From Akkermansiaceae bacterium (GTDB taxonomy: Bacteria > Verrucomicrobiota > Verrucomicrobiia > Verrucomicrobiales > Akkermansiaceae): a DNA stretch of 10,167 nucleotides. The stretch's first letter is position 1. Every line of letters starts with the position of its first letter. A program made the position numbers and the translations under genes. Below the pieces are notes generated by a model. It was not told where the DNA came from. It saw only the letters and a list, made by a program, of their open reading frames with translations, and searched no databases. Shown one piece after another: positions 1 to 6,943 of the stretch. The DNA lies in NCBI GenBank assembly GCA_023300065.1, contig JALZWJ010000323.1, positions 1-10,167 of the forward strand, given 5' to 3'.

Positions 1-1614
1 GGATACAACCTCCGTGACTTCGGTGATGGGCGGGTGGGCATCGCGCTCGATGAAACGACAACGGAAGAAGATGTCGCGATCATTGCCGGATTATTCGGGG
101 TGACTCTTTCTGAAAAAGGAGGCGACCTCGCGCTTCCACGTGTGAGCGATTTTTTGACCCAAGAAGCCTTCCACCTTTATCGCAGTGAGACTGAGATGAT
201 GCGCTACTTGAGCCGTCTCGAAAAACGAGACCTCGCGCTTAATGAATCCATGATCCCACTCGGGTCCTGCACCATGAAGCTGAATGCGGCCGCCGAAATG
301 ATGCCCGTCAGCTGGCCAGAGGTTGCGAATATTCACCCCTTCGTTCCAGACGATCAGAGCATCGGCTATCGCGATATGCTCGATGAATTATCCGATTGGC
401 TGGCCAAGATCACTGGCTTTGCCGCAGTCTCGCTTCAGCCAAATGCGGGCTCGCAAGGCGAGTATGCCGGACTCCTAGCGATCCGGTCTTACCACCTCGC
501 GAACGATGATGCGGATCGTAAGATCTGCCTCATCCCGACTTCCGCGCACGGCACGAATCCTGCCTCCGCCGTCATGACCGGCTTCAAGGTCGTTCCCGTG
601 ACGTGTGATGATGAAGGGAACATCGACCGCGCTGATCTCTCGGCAAAGATCGAAGCTCACCGCGAGACGCTCGGAGCTCTCATGGTGACTTACCCCTCCA
701 CTCACGGAGTGTTTGAGGAAGGCATTAATGAAATTTGTGAAGAGATCCACCAAGCGGGCGGCCAAGTCTACATGGACGGGGCCAACATGAACGCTCAGGT
801 CGGCCTCACCAACCCCGGCATGATCGGGGCAGATGTCTGCCATCTTAATCTTCATAAAACCTTCTGCATCCCACACGGGGGCGGGGGACCAGGCGTGGGC
901 CCCATCGGAGTGGCTCCACATCTCGTCGAGTTTCTCCCCGGGCATGAGGCTTTGGAAAAGGTTGAGAACGTGGTCTGCTCCGCGCCTTATGGCAGTGCCT
1001 CCATTAATGTCATCTCATGGATGTATATCGCGATGATGGGTGCGGATGGGCTGAAGGAAGCGACTGGTGTGGCCATTCTCAATGCCAACTATATCGCGCA
1101 TCGTTTACGCGCTTCTTACCCCATCCTCTACACGGGGCGGGAGGGCTTAGTGGCTCACGAATGCATCATCGATACCCGCCCGCTCACCGAGCGCAGCGGC
1201 ATCACGGTGGAGGACATTGCAAAACGTCTCATCGATTACGGATTCCACGCGCCCACCATGAGTTGGCCGGTCGCGGGGACCCTCATGATCGAGCCGACCG
1301 AATCGGAATCGAAGGAAGAACTGGATCGCTTTTGTGAGGCCATGCTTTCGATTTACGAAGAGATAGAGGAGGTGGCAAGCGGCCAGCTGGATGCGACTGA
1401 TAACCCCCTCAAGAATGCTCCCCATACGGCGGAAATGGTGCTGGCTGATGAATGGAGCCACCTCTATGGACGCGAGCGGGCGGCCTTCCCGGTCCCTCGT
1501 TTACGTCGTCACAAGTTCTGGCCCGTGGTGGGCAGGGTTGACAATGTCCACGGAGACCGCAACTTGGTCTGCACCTGTGACACGGTCGAAGCCTATGCTC
1601 GAGAATCATCATAA
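1..1614 (+). CDS. gcvP: Glycine dehydrogenase (decarboxylating), P-protein of the glycine cleavage system, 5'-truncated by the window
   Basis: The P-protein is the PLP-dependent subunit that decarboxylates glycine and passes the aminomethyl group to the lipoyl arm of H-protein in the cytoplasm. The reading frame is open from base 1 and yields 537 residues before TAA. The first residues ([19 protein letters not shown]) match the middle of a full-length, roughly 950-residue P-protein, so this is probably the fused one-chain type rather than the split GcvPA/GcvPB type. Visible family blocks are [13 protein letters not shown] (positions 250-288), [21 protein letters not shown], and the PLP-lysine block [18 protein letters not shown], with the Schiff-base lysine codon at 856-858. 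The C-terminal [18 protein letters not shown] segment is also typical. gcvT and gcvH are not in view and may lie upstream. The last 20 nt overlap the next gene, which implies co-transcription. No defects are seen. Confidence 0.97.
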   Translation, partial: GYNLRDFGDGRVGIALDETTTEEDVAIIAGLFGVTLSEKGGDLALPRVSDFLTQEAFHLYRSETEMMRYLSRLEKRDLALNESMIPLGSCTMKLNAAAEMMPVSWPEVANIHPFVPDDQSIGYRDMLDELSDWLAKITGFAAVSLQPNAGSQGEYAGLLAIRSYHLANDDADRKICLIPTSAHGTNPASAVMTGFKVVPVTCDDEGNIDRADLSAKIEAHRETLGALMVTYPSTHGVFEEGINEICEEIHQAGGQVYMDGANMNAQVGLTNPGMIGADVCHLNLHKTFCIPHGGGGPGVGPIGVAPHLVEFLPGHEALEKVENVVCSAPYGSASINVISWMYIAMMGADGLKEATGVAILNANYIAHRLRASYPILYTGREGLVAHECIIDTRPLTERSGITVEDIAKRLIDYGFHAPTMSWPVAGTLMIEPTESESKEELDRFCEAMLSIYEEIEEVASGQLDATDNPLKNAPHTAEMVLADEWSHLYGRERAAFPVPRLRRHKFWPVVGRVDNVHGDRNLVCTCDTVEAYARESS

Positions 1615-2128
1615 AGACGCGCCAGATTGGCCGAATTGGGAACCAGAACTTCACGCAACCTTGATGTTTGTTCATCAAGGGAGCCGCGTTCTTTTGATCG
1701 AGAAACTGACCGGAATCGGGAAAGGTAAGATCAACGGACCCGGTGGGAAAATCGACCCCGGTGAAACGCCGGAGCAATGCGTGATTCGCGAGTGCCAAGA
1801 AGAGCTGCACATCACCTGCCTCGACCCGGTAAAACGGGGCGAGCTGTGGTTCGCGATGTCTGATCTCCCCGACATCCACTGTCACGTCTACACCGCTACG
1901 AAATTTGAGGGAACGCCGACCGCCACGGTGGAGGCGAACCCGTTGTGGTGCGAGATCGCCGAGATTCCTTTCGATCAAATGTGGGAGGATGATTCCTACT
2001 GGCTCAATGAGGCCCTCAAGGGGGAGAGCTTCGACGCAAAGTTCCTCTTCAGTGAAGAAAAAATCCAGTGGCACGACGTGGCCTTTGGGGCGAGTTCCAT
2101 CGCGAGATGGCGGGGTTGGAAAGTTTGA
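1595..2128 (+). CDS. Nudix hydrolase, MTH1-like oxidised purine nucleotide pyrophosphatase
   Basis: This 177-residue protein probably hydrolyses damaged purine nucleoside triphosphates (8-oxo-dGTP, 2-oxo-dATP type) to monophosphates, cleaning the nucleotide pool. The Nudix box lies at residues 51-73: G51, E57, R65-E66 and E69-E70 are all present, but the usual Gly near its end is His72. Beyond the box the sequence resembles animal MTH1/NUDT1: INGPGGK (Asn47 aligns with MTH1 Asn33) and MWEDDSYW (Asp132/Asp133 align with MTH1 Asp119/Asp120, the base-recognition pair). The similarity continues to the C-terminus (FDAKFLF...W). The ATG at 1595 sits inside the end of gcvP in another frame. The next ATG (1664) would cut into the first beta strand, so 1595 is preferred, although no strong Shine-Dalgarno sequence is seen. 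The Nudix assignment is near certain. The MTH1-type substrate is inference from pocket residues recalled from the human enzyme. Confidence 0.9.
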   Translation: MLENHHKDAPDWPNWEPELHATLMFVHQGSRVLLIEKLTGIGKGKINGPGGKIDPGETPEQCVIRECQEELHITCLDPVKRGELWFAMSDLPDIHCHVYTATKFEGTPTATVEANPLWCEIAEIPFDQMWEDDSYWLNEALKGESFDAKFLFSEEKIQWHDVAFGASSIARWRGWKV

Positions 2129-2129
2129 A

Positions 2130-2167
2130 CCCAGAATGAGCGGGAGCTTGGTCTGTGGAGTTTTTTT
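2130..2167 (+). terminator. Rho-independent terminator of the gcvP-Nudix operon
   Basis: Starting one base after the Nudix stop codon, 2130-2141 pairs with 2146-2158 around a GGGA tetraloop (2142-2145, a GNRA-type loop). I count 11 pairs, two of them G-U, with one A-G mismatch (2136/2151) and one bulged U (2156). The stem is followed by AG and a run of seven T (2161-2167). This is a standard intrinsic terminator geometry. It lies in the 88-bp gap between convergent genes and serves the plus-strand transcript. For the converging minus-strand operon I see no equally good structure. Confidence 0.75.
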
Positions 2168-2216
2168 AACCGCTCAGAAGTGCAGAGAAGATAGCCCTGT
2201 ATGGGGAATCTCGCTT

Positions 2217-5180
2217 CTATTTCGAAATCGACGGGGGATAGAGGCGGTGGACTTCGCGGGGTGGGAGTGGGTTGGTGAACCACGTTCCTTTGAGCGGTGG
2301 GGCGAGGTGGTAGAGCTGCGTGGGATGTGCGGAGCGCAGGGTGGTCCAGTCCGCTAGGATCCTTTCGGGTGGGATTGGTCCGCGATAGATCGCGAGGGCT
2401 TGATTATTCTCATCGAGAAGGATGGCAAGCGGCACGGTGCTGGCGGGGGTGCGGTCAAAGAGTTGTGCCTGGAAGTCAGCGAGCTGAGTGAGGGCTGCTG
2501 GGTGGAGCGATCCGGATGGGTCGAGGAACGCGGAGGACTTGATGAGGGCGCGGGCCTTTTCTTGATCGGAATCGACGGAGAGGGCTAAGATGCTGAGTTG
2601 GGCGGCTCTGAAAGCCGAGGCTTGAGAGGCTAGGAGTGGGAGTGTTTTTCGACAATGGCTGCAATGAGCGGACCAAAGGTAGAGGAGGCGCGGGGCGCGT
2701 GGGAGAGTGGTTTTTTGCTCAATTCCTGCTCCATTTTGATAGCGGAGGTCTGGGAAAGGGACACGGGCGGGGAGGATGATGTGAGCTTTGCCATCATCAC
2801 GGAGTGCGATGGGTGAGGTTTTTAGGGGGAGGGTGATGGCGGAGCGCGCGGGGAGGGGGATGGCTTTAGCGCTTCCTTCTTTGAGGAGAATGCGGCCTTT
2901 GCTCGGGAGGTTTTTGAATTCCTCGATCACTCCGCCGGGCCAGATGACGTGGGCCGATCTGGGGTGCTCATTTTTACCGGTCCCAAAGTGTAACCATTTG
3001 CTCGATTGAGAGAGGAATAGATCGCCCGCGCGCACGGAGCGGATGAGGCGTTCTTCTTTAGCTCCTTCTTTTTTGGTCGGCAGGAGTTCGACGACTGCGC
3101 CGATTCCATCGCGGTTTGAGCGGGTTCCTTCGAGTTTGATGAAAAGGGCCGATCCGGTATCGCGTTCGTTCCTCATGAAGCGGAGGCGGGGAGCATTCCG
3201 GTTTCGATACCAGAGGTCGAGCCGCCCGTCCTGATCCCAATCGACGATGGCGAGGGCGCGGCCGTCTTCGGCTTGGTCGAGTCCCGCGAGGTGGGACATT
3301 TCGTGGAAATATCCATCGGCGCTATTTCGAAAAAAGCGATTCCGTTCGTTCCCGCTCCACGAGTGACCATTGCGAACTAGTTTCATGAGATCGGCCCAGC
3401 CGCGCGCGTATTGGGATTTTTCTTCGGAGGGCGACACGACCTGTCGCCAGAAGAAACTTCACAAGTCATTGTCGCGCGTGTTGGTGAGGTAGCCGTTTGC
3501 CACGATGATGTCCTGCCAACCATCGTTATCGAGATCCGCGAGGGCACTGCTCCAAGCCCAGCCCCCATTCGTGAGGCCGGCGCTGATGCTCTGATCTTGG
3601 AAGGTTTTTCCGGTGGCGGTGAAGAGGCTATTTCCCCGCGCCATGCGCGTGAGGTTTTTATCGAACCCTTGCTGGCTCGCGACGCGGCGTCCGGCAGATG
3701 AGAACATGTTTCCGACGAGGAGGTCGGCGGAGCCATCGCGATTGGGATCTCCCCACGAGACTGACATCCCGGCTCCGATGTCTTCGACGCCCGCTTCTTT
3801 TGCAATGTTAGTGAAGCGGCCTTTGTCGTTTCGATAGAGGCAATTACGGCCGAAGTCGTTTGCGACGTAAAGGTCTGGATCGCCATCGCGGTCGATGTCT
3901 TCCCACGCTGCTGCGAAGCTCCAGCGAGTGTTGTCTTGATCCAGCCCGACTTGGCGAGTGACATCGGTAAAGCGGAATTGGCCAAGGTTCGCGAGGAGGA
4001 TATTTCGCCCGCCATTCTTGGCGTCATCGAAGGGGGCGGGGGAGTTGGCCTCGAAGCCTCGCCTGCCCGCTCCGACCGCATCTCCGGCGCTGTAAAGGCA
4101 GGTGTAAATATCAAGGTCACCATCGCTATCAAAGTCCGCTGCGCTGAGTGAAAATGGATAAGGAGCGCCGGGGAAGCCGCCCCGGAGTTCGAATTTTCCA
4201 GCCCCATTATTTTCGGCGAAAGCGATCATCGCGATGGTTGCCACGACGAGGTCTTGATCACCGTCGTTGTCGAGGTCGATGAGTAAGGCTCCTCGGGAAT
4301 CTTCTAGCCAAGCAACGCCCCAATCTGCCGCGACCTCGTTTGCGGTGCCATCGGGTTGTTGGAGGTAGAGTTGATTCGGGAGACTCCCGCCATCGCAGAC
4401 GTAAAGGTCCTCCAGCCCATCGCCATTCACATCGCCGACCGCGATGCCGTGGTGACCTGTCATCGCGAGGTCCCCGATGCGGGTGATGCGCTGCGTCCAG
4501 AACTCCATCCCGCGCAGGACTTGGGGCGCGAAGCGTGGGTTATGTCCGATGACTGAAGTCGTCTGGTCAGCCATCCACGGCTTCGTTTCGGTTGAGCTGA
4601 TGGTTTTAAAATGCTCCACCGCGACCTTTGTGAGGCGGGGTGGGGTTTCAGCATTCCAGGTGCACTGCCATGTTGCGGAATACTCGGCCCGTTGCGGCAC
4701 GGTGCGGTCGGCCTCGACATGGAGCTGCGTCGTGAACTTACGATTGTCGATGATCTTGATCTTAAGTTTCCCTAGCTCCCTGAGTTGCTCGGCGAACTCT
4801 TGAACGGTCCTTTGCTTGAGTATACCACCGGTTCCCTGCTGCACGGCCCCTTTTTTCGGAGAGATGGGAGCTTCCAGATCTGAAGACTGGAATCCCTTGG
4901 CCAAAACCTCTCGGACATCACCGGCGGCGAGCTTCGTGAGCTGGGCTTGCGCGAGGAGGGCGAAGGTCTCGCCCGGCCAGCGCTGGTTGGGGAGGTTCGC
5001 AGGGAGCTGAGTTTGAACGGGAGCTTTGGAAAGGGAAGTGGAGTCTTGGACCTCCTCTGGAATGCGGTCGGGCCGCGCCATCTCTTTCAACCGGAGCGGG
5101 ATCAGGGACTGGGCCCCGACAGGCCAACTACCGCCGATAAGGAGGAGCGCAGCGATTGTCAGAAAGGTTCTGGATTTCAT
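2217..5180 (-). CDS. Exported FG-GAP repeat / ASPIC-UnbV protein with C-terminal thioredoxin-like domain; in-frame UGA, candidate selenoprotein
   Basis: One continuous frame of 987 positions is broken only by a TGA at codon 574 (3459-3461). Residues 1-23 form a Sec signal peptide (likely cut after VGA). Residues about 60-200 are an unrecognised N-terminal domain. Ca2+-type DxDxDG loops start at residues 250, 302, 349, 428, 478, 549 and 647, as in FG-GAP/VCBS beta-propellers. An ASPIC-UnbV block (NRDGIGA...WPGG) spans about 685-756. A thioredoxin/TlpA-like domain follows, with CSHC at 840-843 and a cis-Pro candidate at 917. The UGA falls inside the family block NDL-X-SFFWRQVV, linking the sixth loop to the rest, so two separate genes are unlikely. 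Upstream cysteines are 173, 262, 361 and 447. Translation probably couples to coaB through the ATGA overlap. The likely site is the periplasm or outside the cell. Domain assignments are firm; function is unknown. Selenocysteine at 574 is inference from the SECIS-like hairpin; the alternatives are a pseudogene or a base-call error. Confidence 0.85.
3419..3461 (-). promoter_or_regulatory. In-frame UGA followed by a candidate bacterial SECIS element
   Basis: Reading the minus strand: UGA (3461-3459), AG, lower stem UUUCUUC (3456-3450) pairing with GAAGAAA (3425-3419), unpaired U3449, upper stem GGCGACA (3448-3442) pairing with UGUCGCC (3436-3430), and apical loop GGUCG (3441-3437). Four bases (3429-3426) are unpaired on the 3' side of the internal loop. 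All 14 pairs are Watson-Crick. The apical loop begins 17 nt after the UGA, is 5 nt long and opens with GG. These values fit the published bacterial SECIS pattern as I recall it (loop 3-14 nt, 16-37 nt from the UGA, a G in the first two loop bases). The GGUC in the loop matches the E. coli fdhF element bound by SelB. No selA, selB, selD or tRNA-Sec lies in this window, so host competence is untested. Confidence 0.65.
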
Positions 5181-5812
5181 GATTCGGCGAGATCTTCGAC
5201 CACTTCCATTAAGTGGAAAGCGAGGTGTTCCTTGCTATCTTGCGGGAGCACTTCTTCGCGGTCGGGGTAGACGAGGGTGACTTGGTTCTCGGATGAGTCG
5301 AAGCCGATGTCGCGGCGTGAGACATCATTCGCGATGACGAGGTCGCACCCTTTGCGGAGGCATTTCCCGCGTGCATTATCGATGACGTTTTCTGTCTCGG
5401 CAGCGAAGCCGATGAGGGCTCCTTTGAAACCCATGACCTCACGCGCAGAGCCGAGGACATCTTTGGTGCGAGTGAGCGTGATCGTCATTTCTTCCCCAGA
5501 TTTCTTAATTTTTTGCTCTGCGACCTTTGCCGGAGTGTAGTCCGCGACCGCTGCCGCAAAGATCGCGAGCTCCATCTTCCCAATTTGGGCCGCCACCGCT
5601 TGATACATTTCCTCGGCGGTCTCGATGGGGAGGTAATCGACGCCTTCCGGGATCTCCAGTGAGGTTGGACCAGAGATGAGGAGGACTGAGTGTCCGCGTT
5701 TTGCTGCGGCTGCGGCGAGGGCGTAGCCCATTTTTCCAGAGGAACGGTTCGTGAGATACCGGACTGGATCGATGGGTTCAACCGTGGGGCCGGCAGTGAT
5801 AAGGAGCTTCAT
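5177..5812 (-). CDS. coaB: Phosphopantothenate-cysteine ligase (stand-alone CoaB)
   Basis: CoaB activates 4'-phosphopantothenate with a nucleotide and joins it to cysteine, the second committed step of coenzyme A synthesis, in the cytoplasm. The 211-residue protein corresponds only to the C-terminal half of the usual bifunctional CoaBC (Dfp). It begins directly at MKLLITAGPT and has no flavoprotein CoaC domain. Family signatures in order are AGPT (7-10), NRSSGKMG (22-29), AAAVADY (86-92), KIKK (101-104), GFAAETE (135-141) and ANDVS (161-165), followed by IGFDSSENQVTLV. The ATG at 5812 is chosen because family homology starts there. An in-frame ATG at 5872 would add 20 residues with no family character. 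No clear Shine-Dalgarno is visible. The stop codon overlaps the start of the FG-GAP gene by 4 nt (ATGA), so the two are co-transcribed and probably translationally coupled. A separate coaC must lie elsewhere. Confidence 0.93.
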   Translation of the reverse strand: MKLLITAGPTVEPIDPVRYLTNRSSGKMGYALAAAAAKRGHSVLLISGPTSLEIPEGVDYLPIETAEEMYQAVAAQIGKMELAIFAAAVADYTPAKVAEQKIKKSGEEMTITLTRTKDVLGSAREVMGFKGALIGFAAETENVIDNARGKCLRKGCDLVIANDVSRRDIGFDSSENQVTLVYPDREEVLPQDSKEHLAFHLMEVVEDLAES

Positions 5813-5966
5813 GCAGGGAGATGAAATACCAACTGAGGGAGAATTCCAAATCATTCGCATCCTGATTGTCATTTCCTTCTTGGGAGAGTTTGTTCGGGTT
5901 CAGGCTTGGGCTTGGGCTTCGAACGGTAACTTTCGAACCTCAAACTCCGGCGAAGGCGAAATATGG

Positions 5967-5995
5967 TTGCCATTCTTGGGGGAGAGTGATTTCTT
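5967..5995 (+). promoter_or_regulatory. Possible sigma-70-type promoter for tRNA-Leu
   Basis: TTGCCA (5967-5972), a 17-bp spacer and TTTCTT (5990-5995) lie just upstream of the tRNA. This would start transcription a few bases before the mature 5' end. The -10 match is poor (3 of 6), so this is a weak call. The rest of the 192-bp gap between the divergent coaB and tRNA genes holds a short GGGCTT tandem repeat (near 5903-5919), two TTCGAA copies within 22 bp (around 5917-5938), and nothing else I can name. Confidence 0.22.
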
Positions 5996-6004
5996 ACCGC
6001 CGCT

Positions 6005-6091
6005 GCGCGCGTGGCGGAATTGGTAGACGCGCATGATTCAGGTTCATGTGGGGGCAACCCCGTGGAGGTTCGATTCCTCTCGCGCGCACCA
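6005..6091 (+). tRNA. tRNA-Leu (anticodon CAG)
   Basis: An 87-nt class II tRNA. The acceptor stem GCGCGCG (6005-6011) pairs with CGCGCGC (6081-6087), with A6088 as discriminator and an encoded CCA at 6089-6091. The D-arm contains the usual AATTGGTAGAC block. The anticodon stem CATGA (6032-6036) pairs with TCATG, enclosing loop TTCAGGT, so the anticodon is CAG (6039-6041) and reads CUG. A long variable arm (GGGG-CAA-CCCC type) marks it as Leu/Ser class, and the T-arm has the TTCGATT loop. A run of seven T (6092-6098) directly after CCA probably ends the transcript, making this a monocistronic tRNA. The long variable arm is a leucine feature; the 7-bp acceptor stem and CAG anticodon exclude tRNA-Sec. 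Confidence 0.97.
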
Positions 6092-6107
6092 TTTTTTTGA
6101 AGTTTGT

Positions 6108-6139
6108 CAGGTTGGCAGGGTTTCAGTCTGTCAGGGAGA
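6108..6139 (+). repeat. Degenerate 8-bp periodic CAG repeat downstream of the tRNA
   Basis: CAG recurs at 6108, 6116, 6124 and 6132, exactly 8 bp apart (units CAGGTTGG, CAGGGTTT, CAGTCTGT, CAGGGAGA). TGTCAGG is repeated at 6105-6111 and 6129-6135. The array is short and imperfect, and no function is evident. It lies in the 243-bp non-coding gap between tRNA-Leu and maf, which otherwise holds the two palindromes described separately. Confidence 0.35.
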
Positions 6140-6197
6140 GGGAAGGCACTGTTGGATCGTTGGGAGTCTTGCCTTTTAGCGTTTGATTGGAGTTTTT

Positions 6198-6215
6198 TGA
6201 TCCCGATCGGGAGCA
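6198..6215. promoter_or_regulatory. 18-bp palindrome, operator-like (site A)
   Basis: TGATCCCGATCGGGAGCA is symmetric apart from one half-site mismatch. Its half-sites, read outward to centre, are TGATCCCG and TGCTCCCG. A second site of the same design lies 50 bp downstream. Such 18-bp dyads with two-base centres are typical binding sites for small dimeric HTH regulators, for instance XRE-type antitoxins that autoregulate; which protein binds here is unknown. No HTH gene is found in the window. Confidence 0.5.
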
Positions 6216-6247
6216 AGTGCTGGGATAGTTTTCTTTTTGATGCAGTA

Positions 6248-6265
6248 TGATCCCGAACGGTATCA
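6248..6265. promoter_or_regulatory. 18-bp palindrome, operator-like (site B)
   Basis: TGATCCCGAACGGTATCA has half-sites TGATCCCG and TGATACCG, so it shares the TGATCCCG consensus with site A at exactly 50 bp centre-to-centre, close to five helical turns. TATGAT (6246-6251) overlaps its left edge and could be a -10 box, but no good -35 box is seen. If active, the pair would control maf and the genes after it, whose start is 70 bp downstream. It may instead be a relic of a lost regulator gene. Confidence 0.5.
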
Positions 6266-6334
6266 AATACCTGGCACCTAGGTTGAGATATTCCGCTCGC
6301 TCGCTCTCTGTTTTTCGACTAGATCGCTCGTATT

Positions 6335-6943
6335 GTGATTGGTTTATCTGAGGGGACAATCGACTGGGAGCTCATTTTGGCGTCTGGGTCTCCTCGTCGG
6401 CGTGATCTGCTTCGGGAGGCTGGGTTGTCGTTTCAGATTCTTTCGCCGGATGTGGAGGAACTGGGACCCGGTGATCTGCCACCACGTGAGCTGGCTTTGG
6501 CGAATGCTCGTTTGAAGTGTCTTGCGATTTCGATGTCCCAGCCTGAGGCGATGGTGATCGGGGCTGATACGGTGGTGGCGCTGGGGGGGCAGGTTTTTGG
6601 GAAGCCGAAGGATCTGGAGGAAGCGGCGGCGAATTTGCGGCTATTCCGTGGCAGGGTGCAGGAGGTGATGACGGGGGTGGTGCTGTCTCACGGAGATCAT
6701 GTTTCGGAGTTTGTGGAGACCTCGTATGTGAAGTTTTACGATTATTCTGACGCGGTGATTGAGGAGTATTTATCAAAAGTCCCCGTCTTGGATAAGGCGG
6801 GGGGCTATGCGATTCAGGACCATGGGGAGATGATTGTGGAGCGATTTGAGGGAGATTTTGATAACATCGTAGGCTTACCCGTTGCCTTGGTTCTGGACCA
6901 ATTGCAGCGGATGGGGTTCCCTATCCCTACAGAGGAATCATGA
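6335..6943 (+). CDS. maf: Maf/YhdE-family nucleoside triphosphate pyrophosphatase
   Basis: Maf proteins hydrolyse dTTP, UTP or modified pyrimidine nucleotides to monophosphates plus pyrophosphate. They are considered house-cleaning enzymes and have been linked to septum control. The 202-residue product is of normal family length. Motifs are LASGSPRR (15-22), GADTVV with the catalytic-type Asp78 (76-81), GKPKD (89-93), TGV, a DKAGGYAIQDHG block and FDNIVGLPV near the C-terminus. The GTG at 6335 is the first start after an in-frame TAG (6320-6322). A TTG at 6377, preceded by GGGAG, would remove the first strand and is less likely. The stop overlaps the next start by 4 nt (ATGA, 6940-6943), and AGAGGA just upstream can serve as the Shine-Dalgarno for that gene. 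The sequence does not settle dTTP/UTP versus 7-methyl-GTP specificity; the DKAG(G/A)Y pattern favours the YhdE type. Confidence 0.93.
   Translation: MIGLSEGTIDWELILASGSPRRRDLLREAGLSFQILSPDVEELGPGDLPPRELALANARLKCLAISMSQPEAMVIGADTVVALGGQVFGKPKDLEEAAANLRLFRGRVQEVMTGVVLSHGDHVSEFVETSYVKFYDYSDAVIEEYLSKVPVLDKAGGYAIQDHGEMIVERFEGDFDNIVGLPVALVLDQLQRMGFPIPTEES

Noticed and set aside
2189..2211. Hairpin AGAT/ATCT with CCC/GGG as terminator for the minus-strand operon
   Set aside because: Short interrupted stem and no U-run on the minus strand; too weak to call.
3024..3036. Match to the tRNA-Leu 3' end (CGCGCGCAC) as an attachment site
   Set aside because: Short GC-rich match inside the FG-GAP coding sequence, with no integrase or second boundary; chance similarity.
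2217..3437. Treating the part after the TGA as a separate gene starting at the GTG at 3437
   Set aside because: The frame is identical to the upstream part, the family block SFFWRQVV straddles 3435-3458, and there is no ribosome binding site or signal peptide. It is the C-terminal part of one gene.
3459..3461. TGA read as tryptophan by a reassigned code
   Set aside because: TGA ends the Nudix, coaB, maf and membrane-protein genes at natural family or gene-boundary positions, so it is a normal stop here.
3383..4207. 274-residue open frame on the minus strand
   Set aside because: Another frame of the FG-GAP gene, low complexity (Ser/Thr/Ala/Pro rich), with no domain.
6005..6091. The long-variable-arm tRNA as a tRNA-Sec
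   Set aside because: The anticodon is CAG, the acceptor stem is 7 bp and an ordinary leucine structure is present; it does not support the selenocysteine hypothesis.
6247..6351. 34-codon ORF starting inside palindrome B
   Set aside because: It overlaps the maf start in another frame, has no ribosome binding site and no recognisable product.
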